The notes under the pieces are model-generated. The model searched no databases, was not told the origin of the DNA, and was given only the letters and a program-made list of their open reading frames with translations. Position numbers and translations under genes: made by a program. Positions 23,738 to 35,700 of a DNA stretch of 64,000 bases are shown one piece after another. Source of the DNA: Zingiber officinale (taxonomy: Eukaryota > Streptophyta > Magnoliopsida > Zingiberales > Zingiberaceae); NCBI RefSeq assembly GCF_018446385.1, contig NC_056001.1, positions 7,335,600 to 7,399,599 of the forward strand, read 5' to 3'. Numbering within the stretch: position 1 is the stretch's first letter; each line of letters opens with the position of its first letter.

Positions 23738-25545
23738 TTATATCAACCACATTCCCATCATTACAATCCAAGTACATATAACTACAACGATACCAACTCT
23801 AAATTTCCTATTCAATGAACATATTGTTGGTGTAGTTGACACCAATGGTTGAACCTAAGTTTTGATGAATGACAAGTAGATTAAAGTCAGATGTGTTGTG
23901 ATCTAACCTTTCTACCAAGTGTACGAACTTGACTGGTCTGATACTAGGTTGAAATTCAGCTAGGTCTGGAGGACCTTATAGCTGGTGTAGAAGTCTAGAT
24001 ATGTCAAGAAATGACCCGATATCTGGTGGAAAGTCTAGCTGGGTCCACGGGATCAGACAGCTAATTAAAGTTCAGTTGGGTTTGTGGACTTGAAAACTGG
24101 TGGGAACACCTAGTGGGCCGTAAGGGAGTCAAGTGATTATGCATGGTAAGTAAGCTAAGTCACTGGAGGAGAGTGTTCCAGTGAGGGTGAATCCCAATTA
24201 GGGACTTTAGGCGTAGTCTAGTTTAGGTCCATTTTGAAAACCTAGATTGAGACCTTGATTAGATTATGATCTTGGACAGATAGGATCTAATTAGTAAATT
24301 CTTATTTTATTATTATGCTACCTTTGTTTTGTAGGATATACTTTATTTTTAGACTAACACATTTTGTAGGACGAAATGAGCAAAAACAGCCTCGAATGAA
24401 TAATGTCTGAGATGCCTCTAAGGTGTCTGAGATGCCTCGAATCCGGAGGTGCCCTCAAGAAGATAAGTTTACGGATAAGGCTTTGTCGTGCGGAGGAACC
24501 CTGGAGGTGTTGGAGTCACCTCCAAGGCTCATTGGAGGTGCCTTGGAGTGCTTGGAGGCGCCCTCGCGCAGATAAAAATCATAATAAATGGTGGTTATCT
24601 TGACTGAGATGTTTGAGATTAGTTTCCCACTTGGAGGTGCCTCGAACAAGGATGGGAGGCGCCCTCAACAACCTATAAAAGGAAGGTTCACCCAAGCTTT
24701 CAAAACAATTCAATTACAACTTCTAAAAGTGAACTTCCTAGTTTCCAGCTACTTTGACTTCATCCTCTCGTTGTGCTGGGATGCTGCTACACCCTACTAC
24801 TGTTGAGAAGTCGTCCGACATCGAGCTCGATCCAAGAATCTTCACGTGTTGGGTAAGGAAAGTATTTTTAATTATTTAATTAATGCATTAAGAAAAGTGT
24901 AGGTTGTTACACTTTTCTTTTTGTTATTATTATACTCGATTCTCTCTTCCGACGGTTCCGAAAGAGGTTTATAGTGGATTGTCCGTCAATACGGTCTGAG
25001 GGATCATGGATCTTGGAGTAGGAGTCGCCGAGTAACTCCTCGTGTACTTTTGTTTTCTCACATTTTATTTAATTCCACGGCGTACTCAGTTTTCAAAATC
25101 CCAAAAAACAAGTTTTTTAAAACTACGTGATTCACCCCCTCCCTCCTCTTGTCATGTGTGTAATGATCCGACACATATTTCATCAATCAACTGCATAGTT
25201 ATATGATTATTGTTCCCATCATCTAGAACATCATTGTATTCAACTGCACCCTCATAACTAGTATATTTCTTCAATTTACTAATCTCCAACTTTAATTTTT
25301 TGTTATTCCTCTTCAACTCATTAATAATTGTCTTACTTCTCTATGATAGTTCTGGGTCATGCCATAAGAAGAAGTAACATCTCTTTTTTCTGAATTTCAT
25401 ATCAACTTAATCAAAACTCAATAATTAAAAATTCACAATAACACCGTGTTGGTATAACGAAAACTTACTTTAAATTTTGGACATGAAAAAATTGCCTTCC
25501 TAGATTAGATTTCGTCCATAATGTCTGGAGAGTAGCTTGTAACCT
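23738..25545 (-). pseudogene. GRF-type zinc-finger / coiled-coil gene inside the Mutator-like element, split by a solo LTR
   Basis: On the minus strand, exon-like text at about 25540-25470 reads TLQTLWTKSNLGRQFFSCPK, the first half of a GRF zinc finger, ending at a GTAAG donor. A second piece from about 25378 reads CYFFLWHDPELS, the second half of the finger, then one in-frame TAG. It continues with a Lys/Leu-rich coiled-coil-like stretch (INELKRNNKKLKLEISKLKK) up to 25174. A 1.35-kb solo LTR follows. Beyond it the same frame continues at 23824-23738 with a hydrophobic segment (VGIVVVICTWIVMMGMWLI) and TAA. GRF fingers bind single-stranded DNA in some proteins (family knowledge). A role in transposition is only a guess. 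Whether it belongs to the transposon or was captured from the host cannot be told here. Confidence 0.55.
23825..25173 (+). mobile_element. Solo LTR of an LTR retrotransposon, probably Ty1/copia (SIRE-like)
   Basis: The unit starts TGTTGG and ends ACA, and the 5-base CATAT lies directly outside both ends (23820-23824 and 25174-25178). A TATA-like TATAAAAGG at about 24675 fits an LTR promoter on the plus strand. No internal coding region, primer-binding site or second LTR is present, so it is a fossil left by LTR-LTR recombination. The family assignment rests on resemblance only. It is younger than the Mutator-like element, since it interrupts that element's GRF gene. Confidence 0.75.
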
Positions 25546-27049
25546 ACAATAACATAATATATGAGAAGCTTTACGTTGTTCATCGTTCATTCGTCATCAA
25601 GTGAAAGATGATGCTGATAAAGAGCCGGCTACCATGATTTTTCTTTCCTTTTACTTGAATAACATCAATTTACGAAAAGGGCATAAATTCAAGTAAGCAT
25701 ATAAATTTCGACGAAAAAAATTAACAACAACCCCCAACATGCATCAATTCCTCAATTCTGTCAAAGAATGTCACACTCAACATTATCTATCAAACTAGAT
25801 TCATGAAGTCTAATGAACTAAAGCAGGAGTAGATCCACAACTTTTTCTTTGCCAACATTTAAGTAATTTGTTAGGTTCATTCCATGGTATTATTGTATTT
25901 ATCCTGAACAAGTAAGTTGTTTGTTTGCACCTCTTTATGATTAACATGGTTTGTCTTCCATTCCAAAAGTTCTATTGGTGGCATAGTTTTAGAGTCAATC
26001 AAATAGATACTTGCTTTTCTGTGCATTTATTATAGATTTGTGTTTACCTCCCTATCCGTCTTATAAATTTGAGCCTATGTAAGGAGAGCAAATGCTAAAT
26101 GCATGATCAAATTTGATATTATGAGTGTCCATTAACTGATTCTTCATATGAGAGTTTGCATCATCATCTCCTTTAGAATAATCCATGGCTTGAAAACTTC
26201 TTATTAACCATAGCTCATAGTACGTGGAATCCTGATTTCTTTGCAAACATGAGTTTGTGTATCCTGACTATTCATAATATAGCATCTTCTAAATGATAGT
26301 TGGTAAAATTGTAATGTATCCTAAATTAAATAACTAGAGCTAAAACAAAGTTCACTTCTAGTAAATACATTGTTTCTTCCTTCATGAATCTTACATCTTA
26401 CTGATAAATTCAGAGAAACAAGCATGATTCGACGAGTCCATAATTAGGGCAATGTCCAAAATTAGGGTAAAATAGTACCTGAAAATCAATCCTAATGAGA
26501 GAGGAGCTTGGGTTGTCGAGGGTCTAGGGCAAGGCGGGGCTTAGGGTAGTCGATGGTGTGCTGCTCAGAACTTCGGACGGTTGTGTTCAGATGTCGCCGG
26601 AGGTCGCAGAGGGTCAGAGGTCAAGGGAGGGAGATCGCAAGAGGTCAAGGGAGGGAGATCGCAGGATGCCCGGGAGGTCACGGGAGGCCGCAGGAGGTCG
26701 CAGATCACAAGAGGTCGACCTCATTAGGGTTTTGCGTTGCTGCATTTTTACGTGCACGCGTTTTGCACATGAACTGGATTTTATATAAGTTATGTAGTCC
26801 AGGGGAGACCAGAGGACACGGTCTAGAGGATCCACGCCGTCGGATGCTAGCCAGGAGTTGACCCCAGATCTTATGATGACAACATCACCATCCGCTAGTC
26901 AAATGTCATTACCAAGGGGACTAGGGAGATCCCCTTCACGAGGGTATTTGAGGAGGTGAAAGAGACTCTAATTCTAAGATTCCTAACGCAAACAACGATG
27001 TAAGATGACCCTTCAATGGTGTGATCAAGAAAAGAAAGATGGAGCTCCC

Positions 27050-27170
27050 ACGAGCATAACTGAGATGGTAAATGGACGATTGTTTACCACATGGGTATCG
27101 GGATCGAATCTCAGAATTGATAAGATATAAATTCTTACACCTCATGTAACTCACCGCATCTATTTGCCTT
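27050..27170 (+). repeat. tRNA-like SINE fragment
   Basis: CATAACTGAGATGGT (27055-27069) resembles an A box and GGATCGAATCTC (27101-27112) a B box, at tRNA-like spacing. The text continues into a short body with CACCTCATGTAACTC. There is no complete cloverleaf, so it is not called a tRNA gene. Confidence 0.45.
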
Positions 27171-28076
27171 CTCAATCATTATAATTTATCTTCTTCATAT
27201 TAATTTTCTATTTTTCATCTGTATTGATCCTGAAATAGACTGGCAGATGCATTGATACGCGTTTTACCTTTTACCATAAGAAAAGAAAATAGGAATATAT
27301 CAGTAAAGGAAGAGACGAATCAAGGGAAGTGAGTCAATTTTTTTCCCTCTCAAAGGGAACACGCCATTGCAATGATTTTTCGCGGATTTTATTCACCCCT
27401 ACTTAAATTTTTTCCCAACTTATTTTATTTCCTTTCTCCCCTAAGAAACAAAGACCAAGTGATACTACACCAGCTTGCGTCAATTTTCCTTGAAAATGCG
27501 AGCAAGAATCACTTTCCCAATTACTTCAGATGCAATATTGGACAGGTAACAGAAAATAAATAGCAAGCAAAATGCTTCTTAGATTTGCAAGGTACCAAAT
27601 AGTACCATAGATTTTCCAAAAATATATATACACACATTCTGTACATATTTATTTCCTCAATGGCATCAATTTGCAAGATGAACGCCTTGAACAAAATATA
27701 CAGCAGTTGGCATGCTTCTCCATCTGTGATAATCCTGTGAACCGAGTAGCGGCTGCACCAAACCAGAATCTTGTATAGGCTTTTCGAATTTTAATTCTCG
27801 AATCAGGCATGCCCTTGCAAGATTACTTGCCAGTTGCCAACAGATTCGTTCTCCACAATTGTTTACAGGCAACAACATATAACAAAAGTTTGATTCTTGT
27901 ATGGTCCTCTTGTATTACATAATGGCAGCAAGTGAACCTCTTCCCACAAAATGCATATAATTATAACTTGTCCTGCCTATTTGACCACACAACATTCAGA
28001 CATTATGATGCAAATATTTAATAAATGTAATAAAAAAATTCAAATCATCACAAAAGGCTGATCATCAAAAGCTGGC
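27171..28076. other. 3' flank of the EamA transporter gene
   Basis: This AT-rich stretch lies downstream of the minus-strand transporter stop codon at 28077 and probably includes its 3' UTR. No other gene is recognised. Confidence 0.4.
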
Positions 28077-30961
28077 TTACTTCCTGATCAAGTTGCTTAG
28101 GTTCTTTTTCTGATTGACTACAACAGCTGAAAAAGAGAGATCATTTTGTTTCCGTGGTGCATTCAAGTGAATTTGCTCATCACTAATTTCATCATTGAAA
28201 CTTTCAGATATTGAACTGAGTATCTGGACTGCTAAGCTGCCACCTAAAAAAGAAATAGAACATTTCAGAAGGGCAAGCAAGGAAGAGAAGAAAATGTAAT
28301 GCCACAGAAAATATACAAATATAGTTCAAAAGATTCAGGACAATTTCTTTTCCAACCATAGAAACCGTAGGCATTAGAGAATCTAGGATGAGATATTTTA
28401 TTCACATGAAATGTTAATCATGAAGATATTGTCTTAAAATTTTCCGGTTTTCTTCTAGCATATGGTTCAAAAAGGTATATTTCATAATTATGTGATTCAA
28501 CATACAAATCCCTCCAACAGTGAGAGGTGAAATACATACATAATACAAGAGAAGCTCCAATCCATTCAGTACTTCCCCACCTCTCTCCCAGCAAAAACCA
28601 TGCAAAAGCAGCACCCCACACCGGTTCCAACCCATATACTATTGCAGTTTCAGTTGCCGATATATCATTCATAGCATTCATCTGAAGAAGTTAAATCCTT
28701 TAATCAATTTGTTTTCTCTATATCAAATTTTAAAATAAAAATCTTAATTTATAACTATAACTAAAGATAAAAAAGAATACCAACCTCAGCCCATAAGCAT
28801 AAACCAGTGGAGAATACACCTGTATACAATGTGGGTATCCATGGGAATGAACTCATCTGATCCCACATATTCGACAATGACCATGATTCTAAATTTTCCT
28901 GATGCATGTTGCCAAATATATTTTTCAGCATGAACCAGATAACTGTTGATAAAGCCACAGTGCAGACCTAGATAATGAACACCAAGTTTAGTTTGTGAAT
29001 CCATGTAAATTGTAATGGTATGAAGAACCGAAAAGATATTTTAATTTATATACTCATCAGTAAGACCAACCTCATAGCCAAGGAGTGCCATAACTTTCTC
29101 TTTTCTTGTAGATCTTGTTATGTGCTCAGTCCTCAGCATATGGATCCCAAAGAAGATTGCACTTAATAAGTTCAAGATATCACCAACCTTTTGAAACAAA
29201 AGGGTCTATCAGACAGAAAACAATATCAAGCACCCATCTTGAGTATGCTACTCAGTTGTCTTATTTTAATAAATATAAATCCTACCAAGCAAATCAAAAT
29301 GACTGGATATACCATCTAGACCAATTCATCAGTAAAATGCATAAAAAAGAAAGATGACGCAGTATTAAATTTAGATTTGGAAAAAAACATGAACCATACG
29401 CAAGGAGGTGTGCCGCCACATTCTAGCAATGCTACCCCGATGAGAGATACAATTGCCCCGAACCATATAAACGGAGGAATCCGTGCTCCAAGCATTCCAT
29501 CTACAAAGGGAACAATGACCACCTGCTCATCATAAAGTACTTTTAAGAGATTCATTCTAGCTTATATTGGTCTTTCAGTTGAGAAAATTGTGTGACAAGC
29601 AACATAGCATTACTTACTGTGAAAGCAGAGATGAAAGATGCATGTCCAGCTTCAGAAGTTAGTAACCCAAGAGCTTGACTAAGGTAGCCACAGCTTACCC
29701 AAAATCCAAGTTCTGTCCCAGCAGATCTAATATGACCATCCCTCCAATCTCTGAGGATAAATGGTAGGAAGGGAATGGCTGTGATAGAAAATCGCACCAT
29801 ATTAAAGAATGATGGCTCCATAACTGCTTCAACTTCTTTGAGGACTGGAATATCACTGGCTGAAAAATAGTTGATTTTAAGATTCTGTTAACCATAGCCA
29901 TTAATTAATATAACACTATTAGAGAACTGTGTTATATAGAACTCTGAAAGTCTCATTCAATCAAGCAACTATGACAATAGCACTCTGTTGCTTGTTTAGA
30001 ACAGATATATATTATGGATCAGAGTGCACAAAAAGTTAATCTAGCAGAGATGGAAATTCTAAAAGAGATGCGAAATTATTAGAAAGTATTAAGAAAACAC
30101 TAGTTAATGTAATAAAGGAAGGTGTCAGAACACGACAACTTGATGATGAATTGATGAGAATGAGGATTATAATGAAAATGTCAAGTATTATGTACGCTCA
30201 AAATCCATTCAATTAATCAGGAAGTAGGAAAAAGGTGGAATTTCTATATTGGCTTCAACCCATGAAAGCCCGAGGCCTGCATTGGTTTGAGTTTAGAATG
30301 CTGTCAGATTAAGCCGGCAATTTTTAAAGTAAACTGCCTCTAATATATTGCCCTCAGGATTATAGTTGATGTCTAGAAATTCTTATCCAGAAACCTAAGC
30401 ACATTATTCACATAAAAAAATGCATTCTCATTTATGTTGCTCCCAACAAAAAGTCTTACTACCTGGAAAATTATTACTATCAGGAGAATATCACGGATAA
30501 AACATAGCCACTACGAAATTAGGAGCGCTGAGATGTGTACCATAGATGACAGTGAGGACGTTGAGCATGATGATGCTCCTGACCTTCTTGGAAGCAAAAA
30601 AAATTCTCGACCACAACCGACGCTTACTAGAGGACTTGGAGCGCAGCCTAAACCTCGGCCTCCGACTAAGAGGAGTGAATCTCTGGTCTTCGACGAAGGC
30701 AAACCTAACCGGCTCCTTCTTATCCACAGCGCTGCTCTCAAGCTCATCAGTAATAGGAAAAGAAACCTCGGCAGGACCAACCGAAGTTTGCTGACGAGAA
30801 GAAGAATCTCCATTCAGCGAGCACCTAGCGACTCGGTCTCTTCTCCTAGCTTTATAGATCGAGAAGGAACAGGTGGAGGAAACAGTTGAAGTGGTGAGAT
30901 GCGAGATCATGGAGGTCTTAGAAGACCAAATCCACCTGGAGGAGGAAGCGGTGGAGTGCAT
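28077..30961 (-). CDS. EamA/DMT-superfamily transporter, probably plastid-targeted, 7 exons
   Basis: Exons in transcript order: 30961-30541, 29859-29618, 29522-29400, 29187-29071, 28967-28785, 28681-28540, 28243-28077; joined length 1395, giving 464 residues. The first ~125 residues are rich in Ser, Thr, Arg and Lys with few acidic residues near the N terminus, as in a chloroplast transit peptide (inference). The membrane part starts near residue 130 (LNVLTVIYGASDIPVLKEVE) and has EamA signatures: a first repeat with SEAGHASFISAFTV and a second with ATETAIVYGLEPVWGAAFAW followed by LLGERWG. About ten membrane helices are expected. The family resembles cyanobacterial DMT permeases and is a candidate plastid-envelope metabolite carrier, substrate unknown. 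An in-frame TTG-led extension upstream of 30961 was rejected in favour of the ATG. The frame is intact. Confidence 0.9.
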
Positions 30962-31091
30962 CGCCTCGATCCTCCGGCGAAAGGCGTGAAGGTGTTCGCC
31001 GGGAGTCGGCGAGGGAAACAATAGCAGGTGGGAAAGAGAAGGAGATGCCTCCGCAATAAAATAAGGGTTTTTTTTTAAAAAAAAAAATTAA

Positions 31092-31256
31092 CACGTGAAT
31101 TTGGGGGAGGGAGATACCGCCGTGTCAAGTGGACTGCGAATTTCATAAATAAATATCTTAAATAATAAAGAATTGAATATTTTTACAAATAAATAAGATT
31201 TTAAAAATAAGTTCGATAATAAGTTTTAAGATTCCAAGGCCCTTGCAATTCACGTG
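31092..31256 (-). promoter_or_regulatory. Two G-box cores upstream of the EamA transporter gene
   Basis: CACGTG occurs at 31092-31097 and 31251-31256, about 130 and 290 bases upstream of the start codon at 30961. G-boxes are bound by bZIP and bHLH factors such as light-signalling PIF/HY5, which would suit a plastid protein. Binding is inferred only. Confidence 0.35.
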
Positions 31257-32949
31257 TTTTTTATTTTTTAACAAGGTATTTAATTTATTAAACTGCGAGT
31301 TTCATTGTTTGAAAGTTGAAATGTGCTTCCAAGTAATTTAAATTTCTCAACCAAAGTAATATAGAAGAAAGAACACGCTTTTGAGTATTTCTATTTTCTC
31401 ACAAAATCATTAATAATCTGTGGATGCTCATTAATTATTTTTTATTGTCTATTTGAAAATTTTTTTCTTCTCATTCTTGTGAAATTATTTGTTTGAATTG
31501 AATCAAATTGGACGAATATGGTCTCCGGCTGAACAATTTAAACATACCAGTTTTATATGCTTTTAGGCGCCGGGAGAGGTTCGGCATTTGATTGGACCGG
31601 ATGGACCGGTCCAAGCTGTACAATTAAGAATTGAAAGTCATTATTCTTTAGTTAGAAGTGGCATGCACTATTAATGTGATATTAGCCAAAGTTTATGTTT
31701 CTAGATTTAAAATTTCTTTAAAATAAGGAAAAAAAACTTGGCTATCAGATATTCAGCATTAAGTCATGAGATGTTTCATACTAACGCTGGTGAATTTAGT
31801 CATTCAACAAAATAAACTTAAATGGATCTAGAAAGCCCTTTTCCAATAATAAATTTGATATTCAACAATAAAATATTTATTTTAATAATAAATAGAATCT
31901 TCTTTTTAATTTAATCCATTTAAAAGTAAAAGACAGACCATCCATATTAATTTTTTATAATATTTTTAAATTTTAAAGATAAATTATTTATTTTATTAAA
32001 TTTAGATAAATCAATTAACCATAAATTATTATTATTATTATTATTTTATTATTTTTAATTTTTTATTACTTTTTATTTCCTATAGAATATCTATTTTTCA
32101 TTATTCAATTTATTTCTTTTATTTCCTCTTTCCTAAATTGAATGATATTTTAATATTTTAAAAATTAATTTTATTTTCTAAATTGAGAAAAGAATTATTG
32201 ATGGAATTTAAATTTAGAAAATGAATAGGATAATTGATATAAAAAAATTTAAATAAAATATAAAATTTAAGATAAATTTTACATCTAAAAAAGTTGATAT
32301 GGATGCTAAGGCAACTAAGATGGATGGAACTAAGTTGTTTTATAAAATGACAGTGAATAATTTATGAAATAAGTGCTCTACATTTTCCAGTGGGGAGGGC
32401 TTAATTGATAATTATAGTACTATTTTTTTTTCATTCTATTTAGGGTGAGTAAAAATTTGCTAAAATTAAATTAATCAAATTGAACCTATTTAGAAATTCG
32501 ATTAAGTTAATTAAATTTTTGATTTTTTTTAAAATTTGATTCAATTTTTTTATTAATTCGGTTCAATTTCAATTTAAAATTTTATAATTTAGTTAAATTT
32601 AATAGAAATATTAATTTAATTATTTTTTATTTTAAAATATAACTAATTAAATAAAATCTTATTTTTTAAAGTTAAATTAATAATAAGATTTTAAAATTTT
32701 AATTAATTCGGTTTAAAATCGAATTTCGGTTGTTCTGTTGGTATAATTTTCATAGAATTTTTTTTTCGACCGGTTAAAAAAATTTAATTTATTCTATTTT
32801 TATGTCCAGTGTTACTGAATACTGGACTTTTTGATTATTAGCCAATCAGTTCACGCGAATCTTAAAGCATGGTTCGGGTAGATACGCACGGGTGACGGGT
32901 ATTGTCATTTGTCAATCGTGGCCGTTTAGGGCTTCAGCCTTTTTAATAC
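31257..32949. other. AT-rich intergenic space between divergent transporter and OST4 genes
   Basis: Mostly AT-rich with an ATT microsatellite at about 32025-32046 and repeated AATTAAATT text at 32450-32780. No gene or recognised repeat family is seen. It must hold the far promoter regions of both flanking genes. Confidence 0.45.
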
Positions 32950-35466
32950 CGGCAAGGAAAATTTGCCGTCGCTTCCCTCGGCTGCTCCGTCGTCTCTAAA
33001 GTTACAGCTCCTGATCCCTCAGCCCCCAACCGGAGGTGCCTCTTTCTCATCTCTTCTGTCCTAGTTTCTGATTTATTCATTTATCTTTATTCTACTTCGA
33101 AACCCTGGATCGATTTGCTTTCTTATTATGTTGAACAAAACTTGATGTATTGTTGATTATTAGGATTCATTTTTTTTTTGAGTTTTTATTTTCTTTTAAA
33201 AAATTTGCTTTATTTACGAAACGCTTGCTGCTACGGGCACCTCGATTTCTCCTTGGATCTTAAGATCCGAGTCAGGTTAGGAGGAGTTGGTTATGCATTC
33301 CCACTGGAGATCTAGGTAACCTAGATTGGTGTAATTTAGCAGATCCTACTACTCCACGACGATAAGGATGTGCGTGTGGATGTCAATTCTATGATCAACA
33401 TGTGTAAATTGACTTATTTCGTTCCTCTTTTGGATTGATGATAATGTGCAGAGGTAAGGTCCTTAGCGGTCTAGGAAGGCGATTATTATGGAGAAGAACC
33501 TATAAAAAAACATATTTTTACTCATGCTTGGTGATCTTATTAATCATTATAGCTAGAATATTCGTGATGTGTGGGCTTCATGGTAAGGTCTGAGCCTGTG
33601 TGCCTCAATGATTCTGAAGAAAAAATGGTTTTGAATGAACCAAGCTGTGATCCCATCCCAAGGTGGCAGATTGAGAGGTTGGATCCACAAGGCTCTCGAC
33701 CTGCAAAGCCAACACCGGGGAACAAGGGCATTTAGACTCTCAACTATGGCAGAGTTGGTAAAACTCAGAAGAAAAGGGATATGCGAGTTCAGCAACTGTC
33801 ATCCTTGGCATTGGACTTACCAAGATATTCATAAGATGCAGAAGCATTGCTTCCTTAGCCTTAAATATGAGGTGAATGGTAAAATTTATCTTGTGAATAA
33901 TCGCTGTTTGTACGTCCATCAACACACGGGAGGACGCTAAGGCTGTTGGGTCTTGTGTTGAAGTTATTGTCGGGAACCTCAGTGGAGTTCCAAGATTGGC
34001 CAAGGAGTTAGGATTTCACCGATATTACCTTTCATCAGCTGAAAAGGGACATGATTGAGGTCCCTTAGTTGCATTTGTAAACATAGTTTAGGTCCCTTAG
34101 TTGATGTCAAGAAATAGCAAATAAGTGTGCACTTTTTTTTAATGTTTATGATTGTGTTTCTGAGAGAATGCGTTGTCATATACAAGTAGTAATTGCAAAC
34201 TTCACATAGTCCTGCCACCTGATCTATGCTTTGAAATTCTTTGTACCAAGAAATAGATCGTGTGCATCTACATAAAGGATAACTTGTATTGGATCATTTA
34301 CTTTGATATTTAAACCTAGTGTAGATGTCAAGAACTAGCAAATGTCCTGAATATAAGTGTGCATTCATTTTTTTTAATTAAAGAGAGTCTCCAAGATTTG
34401 AGAACAGGATGGAAGAAATTGCCAGAATGCAAACTAGAAAGTGTTATATCACTCTGCCGAAGGTGGGATCTCTACTGCTTCATAGTACCAATATTTTATG
34501 ATCTATCTAATGTGAATGTGGTAATTGCTGATAAAAATATGCGGGAAATGATGAAAAAGTCAAGTAATCAGAGTAGATTTATGAAACAAAATAGATTGAC
34601 TCGCTTGAAATAAATTACCCAGACTAATGAGGTGCCCTTCCTATATTATACCTACCATTCCGAGCTTAGAGTGGTTTGGATTCCTTATCTAATATTCTCT
34701 ACACCAACATTTGTACAACTAAACAGGAATTATAAGTATTCAGAGTTGGCACTACTAAAGCATGGTAATCTTGATCCTATGTAATAGGAATGTGATATAC
34801 TTATTCTACAAAATAAATGGCTGGAAGCTTTACTATAATCGTATTCTAGAAAAGAACCAAGTAGCACTCTCGCCACTATAATCTTTCTATTTCGATAAAC
34901 TTTCAATTTTTCTGCTTGTTTACCGTGCCAACTTTTTTTTTTCAAGATTTTTTGGAACAGCAGTTTAAAATATTAAACAATGACTGTTTTACTAGAAATT
35001 GATGTTGCATTTCCCCAAAATCAGTCTTGGTCCGGTCGTGATCATAAGATTGCTTAAAATAGGACCTGAGATTGGTGGATTGGAGTGGAGAACAACCTCA
35101 TGACTTGTGGCTTGGAACTCATTATTTCATGAGATCCTGATCTCAATAGAACAACTGTTCCACAGGGTTCGCCTTGTATCGTCTAGATGACCCAAAGAAT
35201 ATTTAGACTTACCCTTCAATCATGATAATTCCCTGTTCCCTAAATTTTTTACTGTGCGTTACTTATTCTTATGATTGTAATGTGGTGTGTTGTTGCCTGT
35301 TTTAATTGGTATGGGTCAGAAAGACCATAATACTAAATCAAATTCAGTGTGCCTTTTGAGAGTTGCAGTAATTCTTATGGTCCCATGGTTACCTTGACAG
35401 ATTGCTACAAGCTAACATGTAATATTGTCCCTCCAACCTGGATAATTTCCTTTATCTTTCTTGCAG
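32950..35466 (+). other. OST4: Inferred 5' UTR exon and leader intron of OST4
   Basis: A CT-rich leader (about 32950-33035, GCTTCCCTCGGCTGCTCCGTC) ends CGGAG before GTGCCTC, a plausible donor. The next strong acceptor is TTTCTTGCAG at 35466, directly before the OST4 ATG. The 2.4-kb space between shows short open frames (33635-33940, 34359-34613) with no family resemblance. A ~40-base direct repeat (GATGTCAAGAA.TAGCAAAT) occurs near 34105 and 34326. The intron is inferred from position and splice signals alone. Confidence 0.45.
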
Positions 35467-35580
35467 ATGATTGACGATCAAGACTTGGGATTCTTTGCCA
35501 ATTTTCTTGGCATCTTTATATTTGTTTTGGTAATCGCTTATCACTATGTAGTGGCAGACCCAAAGTATGAAGGAAACTAG
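35467..35580 (+). CDS. OST4: Oligosaccharyltransferase subunit OST4, 37 residues
   Basis: The frame opens [17 protein letters not shown] and closes with ADPKYEGN, nearly identical to plant OST4 as I remember it. At 37 residues it is full length for the family. One membrane helix covers about residues 9-28, with a short polar tail. OST4 is a small ER-membrane subunit that stabilises the catalytic STT3 subunit of the oligosaccharyltransferase in N-glycosylation (established). The ATG follows directly on an acceptor site, TTTCTTGCAG, so the 5' UTR is probably spliced. The usual YVMADP motif reads YVVADP. A degenerate tandem copy of the second half follows the stop. Confidence 0.93.
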   Translation: MIDDQDLGFFANFLGIFIFVLVIAYHYVVADPKYEGN

Positions 35581-35700
35581 TGATTTGAGGTAAAGGTCCA
35601 ATTTCCTTGCCATCGCTGATGTCGTTGTTTTTGTAATCATTTATCAATATGTAATGGCATACCAAAATGTGAAGGAAACTAGTGCTAGAGGTAATGGTGT
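35498..35700 (+). repeat. Tandem duplication of the 3' half of OST4
   Basis: Bases 35498-35597 (OST4 codons from about residue 11, the stop and ~17 bases after it) are followed immediately by a diverged copy at 35598-35700. Shared blocks are CCAATTT.CTTG.CATC, GTAATC..TTATCA.TATGTA.TGGCA and GAAGGAAACTAGTG. The only length change in the coding part is a 3-base difference, so the copy still reads NFLAIADVVVFVIIYQYVMA in its own frame. It has no start codon or leader of its own. Confidence 0.75.

Larger units (their letters stand above)
18754..26873 (+). mobile_element. Mutator-like (FAR1/Jittery-type) DNA transposon with long TIRs and nested insertions
   Basis: Sequence at about 18754-19515 returns in inverted orientation at about 26873-26490. 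Shared blocks include GGATCCTCTAGA, AAAACGCGTGCACG, GGTCGACCTCT, CGGCCTCCCGTGACCTCC, CATCT.AACACAA.CGTCCGAAG and CAACCCAAGCTC. The left copy is interrupted by a 397-bp MITE and has lost about 34 bases near its outer edge. Between the repeats lie a FAR1/MULE-like transposase (+), a GRF zinc-finger gene (-), a SINE and a solo LTR. Without the later insertions the element would be roughly 6 kb. The outer ends are approximate and I found no 9-bp target duplication. All coding parts are broken, so it cannot move on its own. Confidence 0.8.

Noticed and set aside
33635-34613. Open frames inside the inferred OST4 leader intron
   Set aside because: Short, unlike known proteins, and in mixed-composition sequence with no conserved motif.
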